NCBI GenBank assembly: GCA_052246725.1
Contig: JBQQCL010000001.1
DNA: 64,000 bases
Source of the DNA: Pseudalkalibacillus sp052246725
GTDB lineage: Bacteria; Bacillota; Bacilli; Bacillales; Fictibacillaceae
Direction: 5' to 3' (one strand)
Position numbers and translations under genes: made by a program. The first letter of the stretch is position 1; each line of letters begins with the position of its first letter. The notes below the pieces were generated by a model that searched no databases, was not told the origin of the DNA, and saw only the letters and a program-made list of their open reading frames with translations. Shown one piece after another: positions 8,935-16,948 of the stretch.

Positions 8935-9857
8935 TCCCCCTTGCTCGTTAACTTGATTCTCGGGTCGACAATACGATATGAGATATCAACTAGAAATAAA
9001 GTAATAATCAGGATCGTACTGAAAAAGATCGTAGTCCCCAGTATCACTGGAAAATCGCGATTGAAAATACTGTCGACAAAATATTTACCGATCCCAGGAA
9101 TTGCGAAGATCTTTTCGATGACAAAGGTACCAGTCAATAAGAAAGCGGCAAGCGGTCCGATAAACGAAATGACTGGAATCAATGCATTACGTACGCCGTG
9201 CTTGATGACGATTCCAGTGGTACTCAACCCTTTTGCGTCAGCCGTTTTGATATAGTTCTGATTCATGACCTCCAGCATGCTCGATCGCATGAACCTTGCA
9301 ATGATCGCTAAAGGGGCGGTAGCTAGTGCAAGCGAAGGCAAAATCGTATGGAACCAAGTCCCCCATGACGCTACCGGTAACAAACCCCAATCGACAGCGA
9401 AATATTTGATCAGAAGTGGAGCAAGGATGAAACTCGGGATCGAGATGCCGATGATCGCAAATGTCATCGTCAAATAATCGATGATGCCGTTATGATTCAA
9501 CGCTGCGATGATCCCTAAGATCAATCCGAAAATAAGTGCAATCACAAGAGATTGGATCCCAAGTACAGCAGAAGCAGGAAAACCATCAGCAATCAATGTG
9601 TTGACATCTCTTGTTTCGGATTGGATAGACGGCCCCAGATCAAACATCGCTAAATTTTTCAAATATAAGAGATACTGTACAGGCAATGGCTCGTCCAGAT
9701 TGAACTTAGCCCTCATGTTCTCCAAAACATCTGCAGGAAGTACATCTGCATCAGAAGCGAATGGATCACCTGGGATCGAATGCATGATAATGAATGTGAT
9801 CGTCGTGATAACCCAGATGGTGACGAGCATGGTGAAAATCCGTTTGATAATATACAA
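8931..9857 (-). CDS. dppB: Peptide ABC transporter permease (DppB type)
   Basis: A 308-residue, six-helix BPD_transp_1 permease. The open frame extends to 9947, but the extra N-terminus is unlike the family. I choose the TTG at 9857: the product starts MYIIKRIFTMLVTIWVITT, a normal DppB start, with GGGAGG a short distance upstream. Signatures are IMHSIPGDPF, the EAA-loop region MRSSMLEVMNQNYIKTADAKGLS, and IEKIFAIPGIGKYFVDSI. It heads the transporter genes directly after dppA. Confidence 0.93.
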   Translation of the reverse strand: MYIIKRIFTMLVTIWVITTITFIIMHSIPGDPFASDADVLPADVLENMRAKFNLDEPLPVQYLLYLKNLAMFDLGPSIQSETRDVNTLIADGFPASAVLGIQSLVIALIFGLILGIIAALNHNGIIDYLTMTFAIIGISIPSFILAPLLIKYFAVDWGLLPVASWGTWFHTILPSLALATAPLAIIARFMRSSMLEVMNQNYIKTADAKGLSTTGIVIKHGVRNALIPVISFIGPLAAFLLTGTFVIEKIFAIPGIGKYFVDSIFNRDFPVILGTTIFFSTILIITLFLVDISYRIVDPRIKLTSKGD

Positions 9858-9883
9858 GTCCCTACTCCCTCCCTGGTGAAAAG

Positions 9884-10732
9884 TTAGGCATTTGCGTGAC
9901 CGAGGACTCCATTCGTTGCAGCCATCCCAATGATGACAACACCCCACATATGTTTATAGGCGGTCACAAAATCGTCACATGTGAAGCGGATCGATTTTGG
10001 CCCGGTAAGTTCAACTGATGGAATCGTCGTTGTCATCAACGCCTGTTGGGAACCTTTGAATTCAATGTCAAAAGTAATCGGACCTTCAACTTTATAAGCC
10101 TTGAATTCGTTGATCCGTCTTACAGAAGCTTCAGCTTTCTCTTCAATGATCTTGCGTGCCCGTTTCGGTGGAATCAACTCTGCTGCAAAGCGATCAATCC
10201 CGAATTTGACAACTGCTGCCTCGACGTCAGGCAACGTCTCTTTCACCTCAGCCACATAAGCATCATCGCCTGAAATCAAAATCGTCGGAACATCGAAATC
10301 ACCTGCAACTCCTGCATTCATCTCTGTTTCACCGACGACTTTTCCATTGATCTTCATCTCCCCGACACAAATCCCGGCGAGTGTGTGACTGATCGTCGTC
10401 CTCTCGGAACCCGCTTCTCGGCCGTGATGACCGATGAACATGATACCATCGAATGACTCATCCAATCCTTGCAGCTGACACATCACCCGATTGTTACCCG
10501 AAACAAGACGAGCCCTTTCATCCAGATCCTCGATAAAGATGTTGGACATGTTTCCGTGCCCGTCAGCAACCACAACTTCTGTCGCCCCGCCTTTGAATGC
10601 CCCTTCAATCGCAGCGTTGACTTCTTGCGTCATCAGCTTTCTGAATCGCTGATACTCATCGTTTTTCTTGAGCTGAACATTTGTGGCGACTCCAGAAATC
10701 CCTTCAATATCGGCTGAAATGAAAATTTTCAT
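9884..10732 (-). CDS. dppA: D-aminopeptidase DppA, M55 family
   Basis: A 282-residue zinc aminopeptidase. The metal-binding set is visible: D and E in ISADIEGISG (residues 8 and 10), His in VADGHGNMS, His in GHHGREAG and Glu in GETEMNAG. B. subtilis DppA cleaves D-Ala-D-Ala and D-Ala-Gly-Gly type peptides, as in recycling of D-amino-acid peptides of the wall. As in B. subtilis, it is upstream of the dipeptide permease, here preceded by an M42 peptidase. Confidence 0.95.
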   Translation of the reverse strand: MKIFISADIEGISGVATNVQLKKNDEYQRFRKLMTQEVNAAIEGAFKGGATEVVVADGHGNMSNIFIEDLDERARLVSGNNRVMCQLQGLDESFDGIMFIGHHGREAGSERTTISHTLAGICVGEMKINGKVVGETEMNAGVAGDFDVPTILISGDDAYVAEVKETLPDVEAAVVKFGIDRFAAELIPPKRARKIIEEKAEASVRRINEFKAYKVEGPITFDIEFKGSQQALMTTTIPSVELTGPKSIRFTCDDFVTAYKHMWGVVIIGMAATNGVLGHANA

Positions 10733-10746
10733 AGCTTTCTCCCCTT

Positions 10747-11808
10747 TTAAAATTGGAATGTTGTTTCCTCAGAACAATCCTGGATAAATTCAAATAGAAT
10801 ACGTTTGACTGCTTCAAGGTCATTCAAATCGATCACTTCCACTGGTGAATGGGCATTTCTTGAAGGAATAGACAATACGCCAGTCGGCACACCCTTATTA
10901 GCTAAGGTGACAGCCCCACCATCTGTTCCAATTCCAGTGAAAATCTCAAGCTGATGAGGTATCGAATGCTCTTTTGCCAATTCGACAAGCTTGTCTTTGA
11001 CTGCTGGGTGGGCGAGCAAGCTGGCATCCATGATCTTTATGCCTGCTCCTTCACCAAGCTTGAGACTATCATCCATCACATCTTCAGGCGTATCACTCAC
11101 TGCAGTCGTATCTAGTGCAATCGCGATATCGAATTCCAAATCGGATAATGCAACTTTTGCTCCTCTCAAACCAACTTCCTCTTGAACTGTAAAGAGTGCA
11201 ATCAATTCACCAGCAAAATCACGAGTTTGCAAGTCTTCTAGCAATTCAATCATCACTGCACACCCAGCCCTGTCATCGAAACCCTTTCCTACAATTTTCC
11301 CAGTCTGTTCAGAACCAAGGTGCTCGAGTGTGGATGCCCATGTAACCGGGTCTCCTACCTCTATCCCAAGTTCAGAAACTTCCTCCAGTGATCTAGCTCC
11401 GACATCTATGTAAAGCTGACGGAAGTCTCTTACTCTATCAGGGTTATCAAACTTTTTATAATGGGCGGAAATCGTCCCAATCACTCCTAGACGTGGACCG
11501 CTTTTTGTCCTCACTGTGACTTTTTGCGCCAATAGGATCCGATCATCATGTCCGCCAAGTTTCTCGAAACGGATCAGCCCACTCTGCTCAATCTTTTTTA
11601 CGATGAATCCAACTTCATCCATATGAGCAGTCACCAACACCCTCGGTCCAGGCTTCTTACCATTGAGTCTCGCAGTCACATTTCCTATTGGGTCTACATG
11701 GACTTGATTACAATATTCAGCAACTTTTTCGTTGATGAATGCTGTCAAAGGTTGTTCATAGCCACAAGGACCCGAAAGTTCTGTCAATGTTTTCAAAGTT
11801 TCTAACAT
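10747..11808 (-). CDS. M42-family metallo-aminopeptidase (glutamyl aminopeptidase/FrvX type)
   Basis: A 353-residue dinuclear-zinc exopeptidase. Metal ligands and catalytic residues appear as VTAHMDEVGF, the Asp of GKGFDDRAG, the EE of VQEEVGLRG, the Asp of ALDTTAVSD and the His of SRNAHSPVE. Family members form large tetrahedral complexes that trim short peptides in the cytosol. It sits between the Lrp-family gene and dppA with a short gap, which suggests one operon for degrading imported peptides. Exact residue preference cannot be read from sequence. Confidence 0.93.
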   Translation of the reverse strand: MLETLKTLTELSGPCGYEQPLTAFINEKVAEYCNQVHVDPIGNVTARLNGKKPGPRVLVTAHMDEVGFIVKKIEQSGLIRFEKLGGHDDRILLAQKVTVRTKSGPRLGVIGTISAHYKKFDNPDRVRDFRQLYIDVGARSLEEVSELGIEVGDPVTWASTLEHLGSEQTGKIVGKGFDDRAGCAVMIELLEDLQTRDFAGELIALFTVQEEVGLRGAKVALSDLEFDIAIALDTTAVSDTPEDVMDDSLKLGEGAGIKIMDASLLAHPAVKDKLVELAKEHSIPHQLEIFTGIGTDGGAVTLANKGVPTGVLSIPSRNAHSPVEVIDLNDLEAVKRILFEFIQDCSEETTFQF

Positions 11809-11876
11809 GATCCACCCCTTCTGTTATATTCAGATTCTTCTGAATTTTATCGATAAAAGTAGCCACCTATAGGCTA

Positions 11877-12338
11877 CTAAATGTACTCGAATGTGTTTTT
11901 ATGGACATCCATTTGGATCAGGACATTCGTAGATGTAATGCTCGGAATCCGATGGACTTTCTTGATCGTCTCTGTCAATTCCTCATAATCCCGCACATTC
12001 ATTTGAGCGAGTAACTGATAATCTCCTGAAGTGGTCGTGATATAGCGCATCACCCGGATGTCTTGAAGTTCTTTGATGACCTCATCAATAGATTGCGGGA
12101 CTACTTTTATTTGTACGATAGCTGCCATTTTGATACCTAGTGAGATCGGATTGACGACTCCGACAACCTCGATGATCTCGTTATCAACCATATTGTTATA
12201 TCGTGTACGGACTGTCTTTTCTGTCACATCAAGGTTGTTTGCAATCTCGGCGAATGACATGCGTCCGTTCTTTGAGAGAGATTTGATGATCTTTTTATCG
12301 AGATCATCGATCAATTCTTTCTCAGGAATCGAAACCAT
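11877..12338 (-). CDS. Lrp/AsnC-family transcriptional regulator
   Basis: A 153-residue protein with an N-terminal winged helix-turn-helix (residues 8-60: LDKKIIKSLSKNGRMSFAEIANNLDVTEKTVRTRYNNM) and a C-terminal RAM/ligand domain (VMRYITTTSGDYQLLAQM). These proteins bind amino acids and act as octamers or dimers on promoters. It leads the M42-dppA-dpp run and faces a divergent amidohydrolase gene. The 199-bp intergenic region at 12339-12537 is therefore its likely target. Whether it activates or represses cannot be told. Confidence 0.92.
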   Translation of the reverse strand: MVSIPEKELIDDLDKKIIKSLSKNGRMSFAEIANNLDVTEKTVRTRYNNMVDNEIIEVVGVVNPISLGIKMAAIVQIKVVPQSIDEVIKELQDIRVMRYITTTSGDYQLLAQMNVRDYEELTETIKKVHRIPSITSTNVLIQMDVHKNTFEYI

Positions 12339-12537
12339 TAACCATTACTCCTTTCAGTACAATATTCATAGATTAGTTGCTTAAATAGGACTAAAGATCA
12401 ATATACATTACTGTTTACAATACAAATTTTATGAATTACTATTAAAAAAAGTAATTTTTAAACAGTATAAATTTTCAGTTTTCTTTTCGCAAGTGTTTTT
12501 CAAATATTTATCAAAAAAGAATGGAAGGTGTAGAAAG

Positions 12538-13683
12538 ATGTTACTTATTGAAAACGCAACCATCATTATTGGAACAGGCGAAGTCATCGAAGACGGGAAA
12601 ATCTTGATAAAAGGAAAGAAAATTGAAAAGGTCGGGCATTTCACATATGAAAACGACGATGTAAAAATCATTGATGCGAAAGATAAGGTGATAAGTCCTG
12701 GGCTGATAGATGTACATACGCACTTAGGCGTCCATGAAGAAGGTATTGGAAACATCGGGCATGATTTCAATGAAACGAGTGACCCGATTACTCCAGAGGT
12801 GCGGGCGATCGATGGAATCAATCCGAGGGAAAAAGGGTTTGAAGATGCAAGAAAAGCAGGTGTCACCACTGTCCAGGTACTACCAGGAAGCGCCAACGTC
12901 ATAGGTGGAGAAATGGTCACTATGAAAACCATGGGTACGATTGTCGATGAAATGGTGATTCGTAATCCTTCCGGTATGAAAGCCGCATTCGGAGAAAATC
13001 CCAAGCGCTTGCATGGAACCAAAGGAAAAGGTCCTGTCACACGAATGGGCATCGCCGCCTTATTCCGCAAAGAGATGCGGAAAGCCCAGCAATACTTGGA
13101 GAAAAAGGAGAACGGAAAAGACCCCGACTTTGATCTTGGACTCGAAAATCTATGCAAAGTGCTTCAAAAAGAAATTCCGTTGCGCGCTCATGCCCATCGT
13201 GCAGATGATATCGTCACCTTGCTCAGGCTCGCTAAAGAATTCGATATCGAGATCACAATCGAACATTGCACAGAAGGTCACCATATTGCAGAATATGTCG
13301 CTTCGCACGGATTCCATGTATCAGTTGGGCCGACAATGTCAACGCGGTCCAAAATCGAACTTTCCGAAAAAGGGTGGCACACTCCGAAAGTCCTAGCTGA
13401 AACCGGTGTTCCTGTTTCGATTACGACCGATCACCCCGTTGTTGGCATCGAATACCTCCTTTCCAGTGTGGCAAACGCTATAAAATTTGGACTTAGCGAA
13501 ACCGAAGCATGGAAGTCAATCACCCTTACAGCAGCAAAACACCTGGGGGTAGAAGATCAAGTCGGTTCGTTGGAGGAAGGAAAAGACGCAGATTTAGTTA
13601 TCTGGAGTGGAGATCCGTTTGATTTAAGAAACAGTGTGGAAACCACGATCATCAATGGGGAAATTGTGTATAACAATGAATAA
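12538..13683 (+). CDS. Amidohydrolase, imidazolonepropionase-like (COG1228)
   Basis: A 381-residue TIM-barrel hydrolase. Metal-site motifs are VISPGLIDVHTHLGVHE (HxH), HAHR and HC in IEHCTEGHHIAEY, and TTDHPVV with the Asp/His pair near residue 300. The closest characterised relatives are imidazolonepropionases and Xaa-Pro or dipeptide hydrolases; substrate is uncertain. ATG 12538 is chosen over the upstream frame start because GGAAGGTG lies just before it and the product begins with the usual MLLIENATII. It is divergent from the Lrp regulator and close to peptide-use genes, so a peptide or cyclic-peptide substrate is plausible. Confidence 0.88.
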   Translation: MLLIENATIIIGTGEVIEDGKILIKGKKIEKVGHFTYENDDVKIIDAKDKVISPGLIDVHTHLGVHEEGIGNIGHDFNETSDPITPEVRAIDGINPREKGFEDARKAGVTTVQVLPGSANVIGGEMVTMKTMGTIVDEMVIRNPSGMKAAFGENPKRLHGTKGKGPVTRMGIAALFRKEMRKAQQYLEKKENGKDPDFDLGLENLCKVLQKEIPLRAHAHRADDIVTLLRLAKEFDIEITIEHCTEGHHIAEYVASHGFHVSVGPTMSTRSKIELSEKGWHTPKVLAETGVPVSITTDHPVVGIEYLLSSVANAIKFGLSETEAWKSITLTAAKHLGVEDQVGSLEEGKDADLVIWSGDPFDLRNSVETTIINGEIVYNNE

Positions 13684-13689
13684 TAGAAA

Positions 13690-13717
13690 AGGAGTCTGGA
13701 TATTCCTCCAGACTCCT
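13690..13717 (+). terminator. Hairpin terminator after the amidohydrolase gene
   Basis: AGGAGTCTGGA and TCCAGACTCCT form an 11-bp perfect stem with a 6-nt loop, 7 bp past the stop. Only AATTTAG follows, so the T tract is weak. It lies between convergent genes and may serve both. Confidence 0.75.
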
Positions 13718-13739
13718 AATTTAGTATGTATAAATGATA

Positions 13740-14122
13740 TTAGTGCTGTAAATAAGGTTGAAATTTCGCTTGCATGAGGATACTCCATGAGGAGAATGCA
13801 GGGATCAACTTCGATAAAACGATGCCCTTTTTACAATCCTCATTATGAAAGTTCACTTCGAGCTCTTCGACGATTTCAATGATTGAGCTGAACATCTGAA
13901 CTTCTTGTAAAATCACGTCTTTCCCAAAAGCTTTGACTAATGTCTGGTTCGCCATTTCGAATTGTGAAAATGCGAGAAACACATCTCCAAGCACACGATC
14001 TCCGGCTTCAAAATGACCTGACTTATATTTTGCCTGAATATGTTCAAACCCTCTTCAACAATTGCAAGTAAATCCACATACTGCCTGATGACTTCAAAAT
14101 GTTTCTGATCAATTGCTAACAT
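13740..14122 (-). pseudogene. Small uncharacterised gene, frameshifted (fliT neighbour)
   Basis: Two overlapping frames (14122-13937 and 13994-13740) join into one protein of about 127 residues if one T is added in GGGTTTGAAC (plus-strand AAA at 14046-14048). The seam then reads EEGFEHIQAKYKSGHFEAGDR. The predicted protein is helical and acidic, beginning MLAIDQKHFEVIRQYVDLLA. I do not recognise the family. It directly follows fliT with a 6-bp gap, so it was probably the last gene of the flagellar operon. Either a decayed gene or a homopolymer sequencing error. Confidence 0.6.
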
Positions 14123-14128
14123 TCCGAC

Positions 14129-14479
14129 CTACTTCCTCTTATCAAAGAACATCCCGTCTGCGCTGTTTCCTTGATAAGGATTTGCATATTTCGTATTGTT
14201 CGTCCGTTTCGTCCTGATTTTCATAAGCTTGCCTTTGATTTCCTGCATCTGATTGTCCAGATAAGGCTGGATCAGCTTGTTAATTTCAACAAGCTGCTTT
14301 CCCAGCTCTTTTTCCTCAGAAGAGTAATTCCCCGTCAGCCGCTCAATCAATTTTTGCCGATAATCGATGTACTCATTCAGCTCTTCGAAGTAATGATCCG
14401 GCTCTTCTTCAGGAAGTCCCCTTTTTACATGATCATAAAGCTTTTCCGTGTGCTCCAACAACTCCTGCACCGCACTCAT
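14129..14479 (-). CDS. fliT: Flagellar protein FliT
   Basis: A 116-residue, mostly helical protein (MSAVQELLEHTEKLYDHVKRG...) in the FliT position directly after fliS, whose stop overlaps its start. In Bacillus, FliT-type proteins are chaperones for the filament cap FliD. The C-terminal 35 residues are basic and low in predicted structure. Sequence similarity within the family is low, so the call rests on length, fold and synteny. Confidence 0.88.
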   Translation of the reverse strand: MSAVQELLEHTEKLYDHVKRGLPEEEPDHYFEELNEYIDYRQKLIERLTGNYSSEEKELGKQLVEINKLIQPYLDNQMQEIKGKLMKIRTKRTNNTKYANPYQGNSADGMFFDKRK

Positions 14480-14880
14480 TACGCTTGGCCCCCTGCCCCA
14501 TAACTCGCTTTTCGATTTTGCTGGATGACTTGTTTCCAGGTATCCCGGAACTCCACTGTCAAACCTTCGACTTCTTCAATGATCGCAATGTCACTTTTAA
14601 CGTTTGCATCGATCAAACGGCGGTTCATATAGTCATAAAGCTGCATCATCTGCTTTCCGACAGGAACGTCCGTGTTTAACGTCACCATCAACTCCTGGAT
14701 GATCTTTTGGGCTTTTAAAAGGTTCGTGTTTTTCTCTTCGACTTTTCCAGCTTCAATCGCAACCTTTGCCTGTTTTAAAAATTTCAAGCATCCGTTATAA
14801 AGCATTAACGTCAATTCACCTGGAGACGCTGTTCCGACTGAGTTCTGTTGATATGTTTGGTATGCATTGTTCAAAGACAT
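14479..14880 (-). CDS. fliS: Flagellin export chaperone FliS
   Basis: A 133-residue helical protein with the family core YQTYQQNSVGTASPGELTLMLYNGCLKFL and a C-terminal VEFRDTWKQVIQ helix. FliS binds the C-terminus of flagellin and keeps it monomeric until export; in B. subtilis it also supports FliW release from flagellin. ATG 14880 gives MSLNNAYQTY, which aligns with the family, although a TTG at 14886 is better spaced from AAGGAG. Its substrate is the Hag C-terminus, the very segment that exists here in two versions. Confidence 0.94.
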   Translation of the reverse strand: MSLNNAYQTYQQNSVGTASPGELTLMLYNGCLKFLKQAKVAIEAGKVEEKNTNLLKAQKIIQELMVTLNTDVPVGKQMMQLYDYMNRRLIDANVKSDIAIIEEVEGLTVEFRDTWKQVIQQNRKASYGAGGQA

Positions 14881-14915
14881 GGTCAATCAAACAACTCCTT
14901 AGAAGTTTTCACGGC

Positions 14916-16466
14916 TTACATGCCGCCGCCAAATTGATTCATCAAAAACATAGACTGTTGGTTCATCCGGCTGATCGCTTTTTCCATTGCCGTAAACTGA
15001 CGCCAGTAACGATCCTCGATACCGACCAATTTCCGTTCAAAATCGTCGATCCGTGAGTCGAGATCGTTCAAGTTACGCCCCATCGTGAACTGCTGGTTCG
15101 TTTTTAACGCGTTCCCTGCTTTTGATTCAATCCTGTCCATCGTATCTGCAATCGAGTCACGAAGACGGCGCGCAATTCCCTGCTCACTGGTTGTTGTTCC
15201 TTTACTCATGAACAACTCATAAACGGCATTTGGATCATCCTGGATCGCTTTTTTGAGCTTATCCGGGTCGATAATTAGTTTCCCACCATCGCGATAATTG
15301 CTTGAAGTCGTAATTCCGATTTGCGCAAGCTGATTATAGTCAGAAGACACGTTCGCTCCAGTAACCTGAGAGTAAAGACCTGAGCGCATCGCATTCAATC
15401 CGCCTGATAAAATCGTATCACCACGGAGCATCCCGCTCTTCGCCTTCTCTTCCCAAAGCTCGACTTCACGATCCTCCATACCTTCTCGCTGTTCTTTGGT
15501 CAAAGGCTGGAAATCACGATACCGCTGTTCACCAATCTCGCCATTGATCTTCTCAATCGTCTCATTGTACTTATCAACGAACTTGACGATCGAGTCGAAA
15601 ATGGAATCCGTATCCTGCGTGACAGAGATGTTCGCCGAACCCACCTGTTTCAAGTTGTAAGTGACGTCGTTGATCGAAAAAGTGTTGGATGAACGAGACG
15701 TCTGGAAACCATTGATTTTGAATGAGGCGTCTTCTCCGGATGTTTTCCCAGAAAGCTCTGTGCCTGAAGTAGCATTACTGAAACCTAGAGCATTAAAGAA
15801 ATCTAAAGTTGTATCATCCCCAATCTCAATCGAAGCATCCTTACCAGTGTTCTTCATGGTGAGAACGACTTTATTGGTCGCTTGATCATAGAATGCTGAA
15901 ACACCTAATGAAGTATGGGAGTTGATTTTAGCCATAACATCATTAATCGAATCTGTTGAAGGGTCAATGTCCAATGTAATCGGGCTTGCTGCAGACTCAC
16001 CTGGTTTCATTACACTTAAGCTTAGAGTGAAAGGTGCACTAATCGTTGTAGCATCCATAGGATCGCTAAAAACAACATCTTTCAAAAGTGTATCAGCATT
16101 TGTCCCGCTAGTTGTATCAATGACTCCATTTGTTGAACTGAACGTGGCTGCTTTTGCTAAACTCAAAACATCAATATTCGTACTCGTCGCTGAAGCATCA
16201 TTTCCAGCCGTCGCTGTTACTGCTGATTCATTCGAACTTACTGTAGATTTCGACAAAAAAGTCGATTGACGAAACACTCCATCGAAAATAAACTGATCGA
16301 GATCTTTTAACAATTTATTCATTTCACGATAGTCGTCACGCTTCCACTCAAGCAGCTGTTTGTCCTGATTCATTTTATCAAGAGGAATCCGTTCTGCCTT
16401 CATCAGATCCTTGACGAGCTGATCAATGTCCATTCCACTGGCTAGACCACCAATTCGCATGTCCAT
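14916..16466 (-). CDS. fliD: Flagellar filament cap protein FliD (HAP2)
   Basis: A 516-residue protein with the FliD N-terminus MRIGGLASGMDIDQLVKDLMKAERIPLDKM, a Ser/Thr-rich variable middle (about 80-290) containing the FINGFQTSRSSNTFSIN-type repeat region, and the FliD_C domain ending LDSRIDDFERKLVGIEDRYWRQFTAMEKAISRMNQQ. It caps the filament and folds incoming flagellin at the tip. It is read from the sigma-D-like promoter before flaG, with flaG, fliS and fliT. Confidence 0.96.
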   Translation of the reverse strand: MDMRIGGLASGMDIDQLVKDLMKAERIPLDKMNQDKQLLEWKRDDYREMNKLLKDLDQFIFDGVFRQSTFLSKSTVSSNESAVTATAGNDASATSTNIDVLSLAKAATFSSTNGVIDTTSGTNADTLLKDVVFSDPMDATTISAPFTLSLSVMKPGESAASPITLDIDPSTDSINDVMAKINSHTSLGVSAFYDQATNKVVLTMKNTGKDASIEIGDDTTLDFFNALGFSNATSGTELSGKTSGEDASFKINGFQTSRSSNTFSINDVTYNLKQVGSANISVTQDTDSIFDSIVKFVDKYNETIEKINGEIGEQRYRDFQPLTKEQREGMEDREVELWEEKAKSGMLRGDTILSGGLNAMRSGLYSQVTGANVSSDYNQLAQIGITTSSNYRDGGKLIIDPDKLKKAIQDDPNAVYELFMSKGTTTSEQGIARRLRDSIADTMDRIESKAGNALKTNQQFTMGRNLNDLDSRIDDFERKLVGIEDRYWRQFTAMEKAISRMNQQSMFLMNQFGGGM

Positions 16467-16478
16467 TCCATTTCACCT

Positions 16479-16829
16479 CTAAATTTTTTCGTCTACGACA
16501 ATCCCCACAAGCTCCGCCATCGCCGCATACATATCCAAAAACTTTTTATTCGGTATCTCTCTAATAACCTCTTTTGTCTTGTCATCGATCACCTGAACAT
16601 AATATCGATCTAACTTTTCATGGAGTTCGAATTTCAATGACGTATGTGTAGGTACTAAGAAGTCGTTCATGCTCTCCACTTTTTCTTGTAGATCTTGTTT
16701 TGTTAAAATTACATCCTGTTCTTTGTGATTTTCTTTCTGCTCAGATCGTTTCTCAGCATGTTGAGCTTCTAATCTACCATCCTGCTTCGGAAAAACCGAA
16801 GAAGATGAACTGACATTCCCTACACTCAT
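16479..16829 (-). CDS. flaG: Flagellar protein FlaG
   Basis: A 116-residue protein with a disordered, charged N-terminal half and the conserved FlaG domain (LKFELHEKLDRYYVQVIDDKTKEVIREIPNKKFLDMYAAMAELVGIVVDEKI-type, given here in parts). FlaG proteins influence filament length in other bacteria; the mechanism is poorly defined. It heads the flaG-fliD-fliS-fliT operon, with a sigma-D-like promoter 35-61 bp upstream. Confidence 0.92.
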   Translation of the reverse strand: MSVGNVSSSSSVFPKQDGRLEAQHAEKRSEQKENHKEQDVILTKQDLQEKVESMNDFLVPTHTSLKFELHEKLDRYYVQVIDDKTKEVIREIPNKKFLDMYAAMAELVGIVVDEKI

Positions 16830-16863
16830 AACCGCTCCCCCTATTAACTTATCTCTATCTTTT

Positions 16864-16890
16864 TTATCGGTTAAAAAATCATAAACTTAA
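16864..16890 (-). promoter_or_regulatory. Sigma-D-like promoter of flaG-fliD-fliS-fliT
   Basis: Minus-strand TTAA, 15 nt, ACCGATAA. The sigma-D (SigD/FliA) consensus of Bacillus is TAAA-N15-GCCGATAT. Spacing is exact and the -10 differs at the first and last positions. It points at flaG 35 bp downstream. Confidence 0.75.
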
Positions 16891-16898
16891 GGGAAATA

Positions 16899-16925
16899 TG
16901 ATATAATTAAACGGAACATATGTTC
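16899..16925 (+). promoter_or_regulatory. Extended -10 promoter overlapped by a LexA-box-like palindrome
   Basis: TG-A-TATAAT at 16899-16907 is an extended -10 element; no good -35 is seen. Six bases on, at 16914-16925, GAACATATGTTC is a perfect 12-bp palindrome. It fits the inner 12 positions of the Bacillus LexA/DinR box (CGAACRNRYGTTYC); only the two outermost bases differ. It would cover the transcription start of the endonuclease gene, a usual place for LexA repression. Confidence 0.65.
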
Positions 16926-16948
16926 TTACTTTGAAGGAGGATTTTGTT

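Noticed and set aside
9858..9947. Longer N-terminus of dppB (start near 9947)
   Set aside because: The extra residues overlap dppA, are Cys/Trp rich and unlike the family; TTG 9857 has a good ribosome binding site and gives a normal N-terminus.
12429..13157. A 242-codon reverse-strand frame over the amidohydrolase gene
   Set aside because: It is the antisense shadow of a well-conserved amidohydrolase and resembles no protein.
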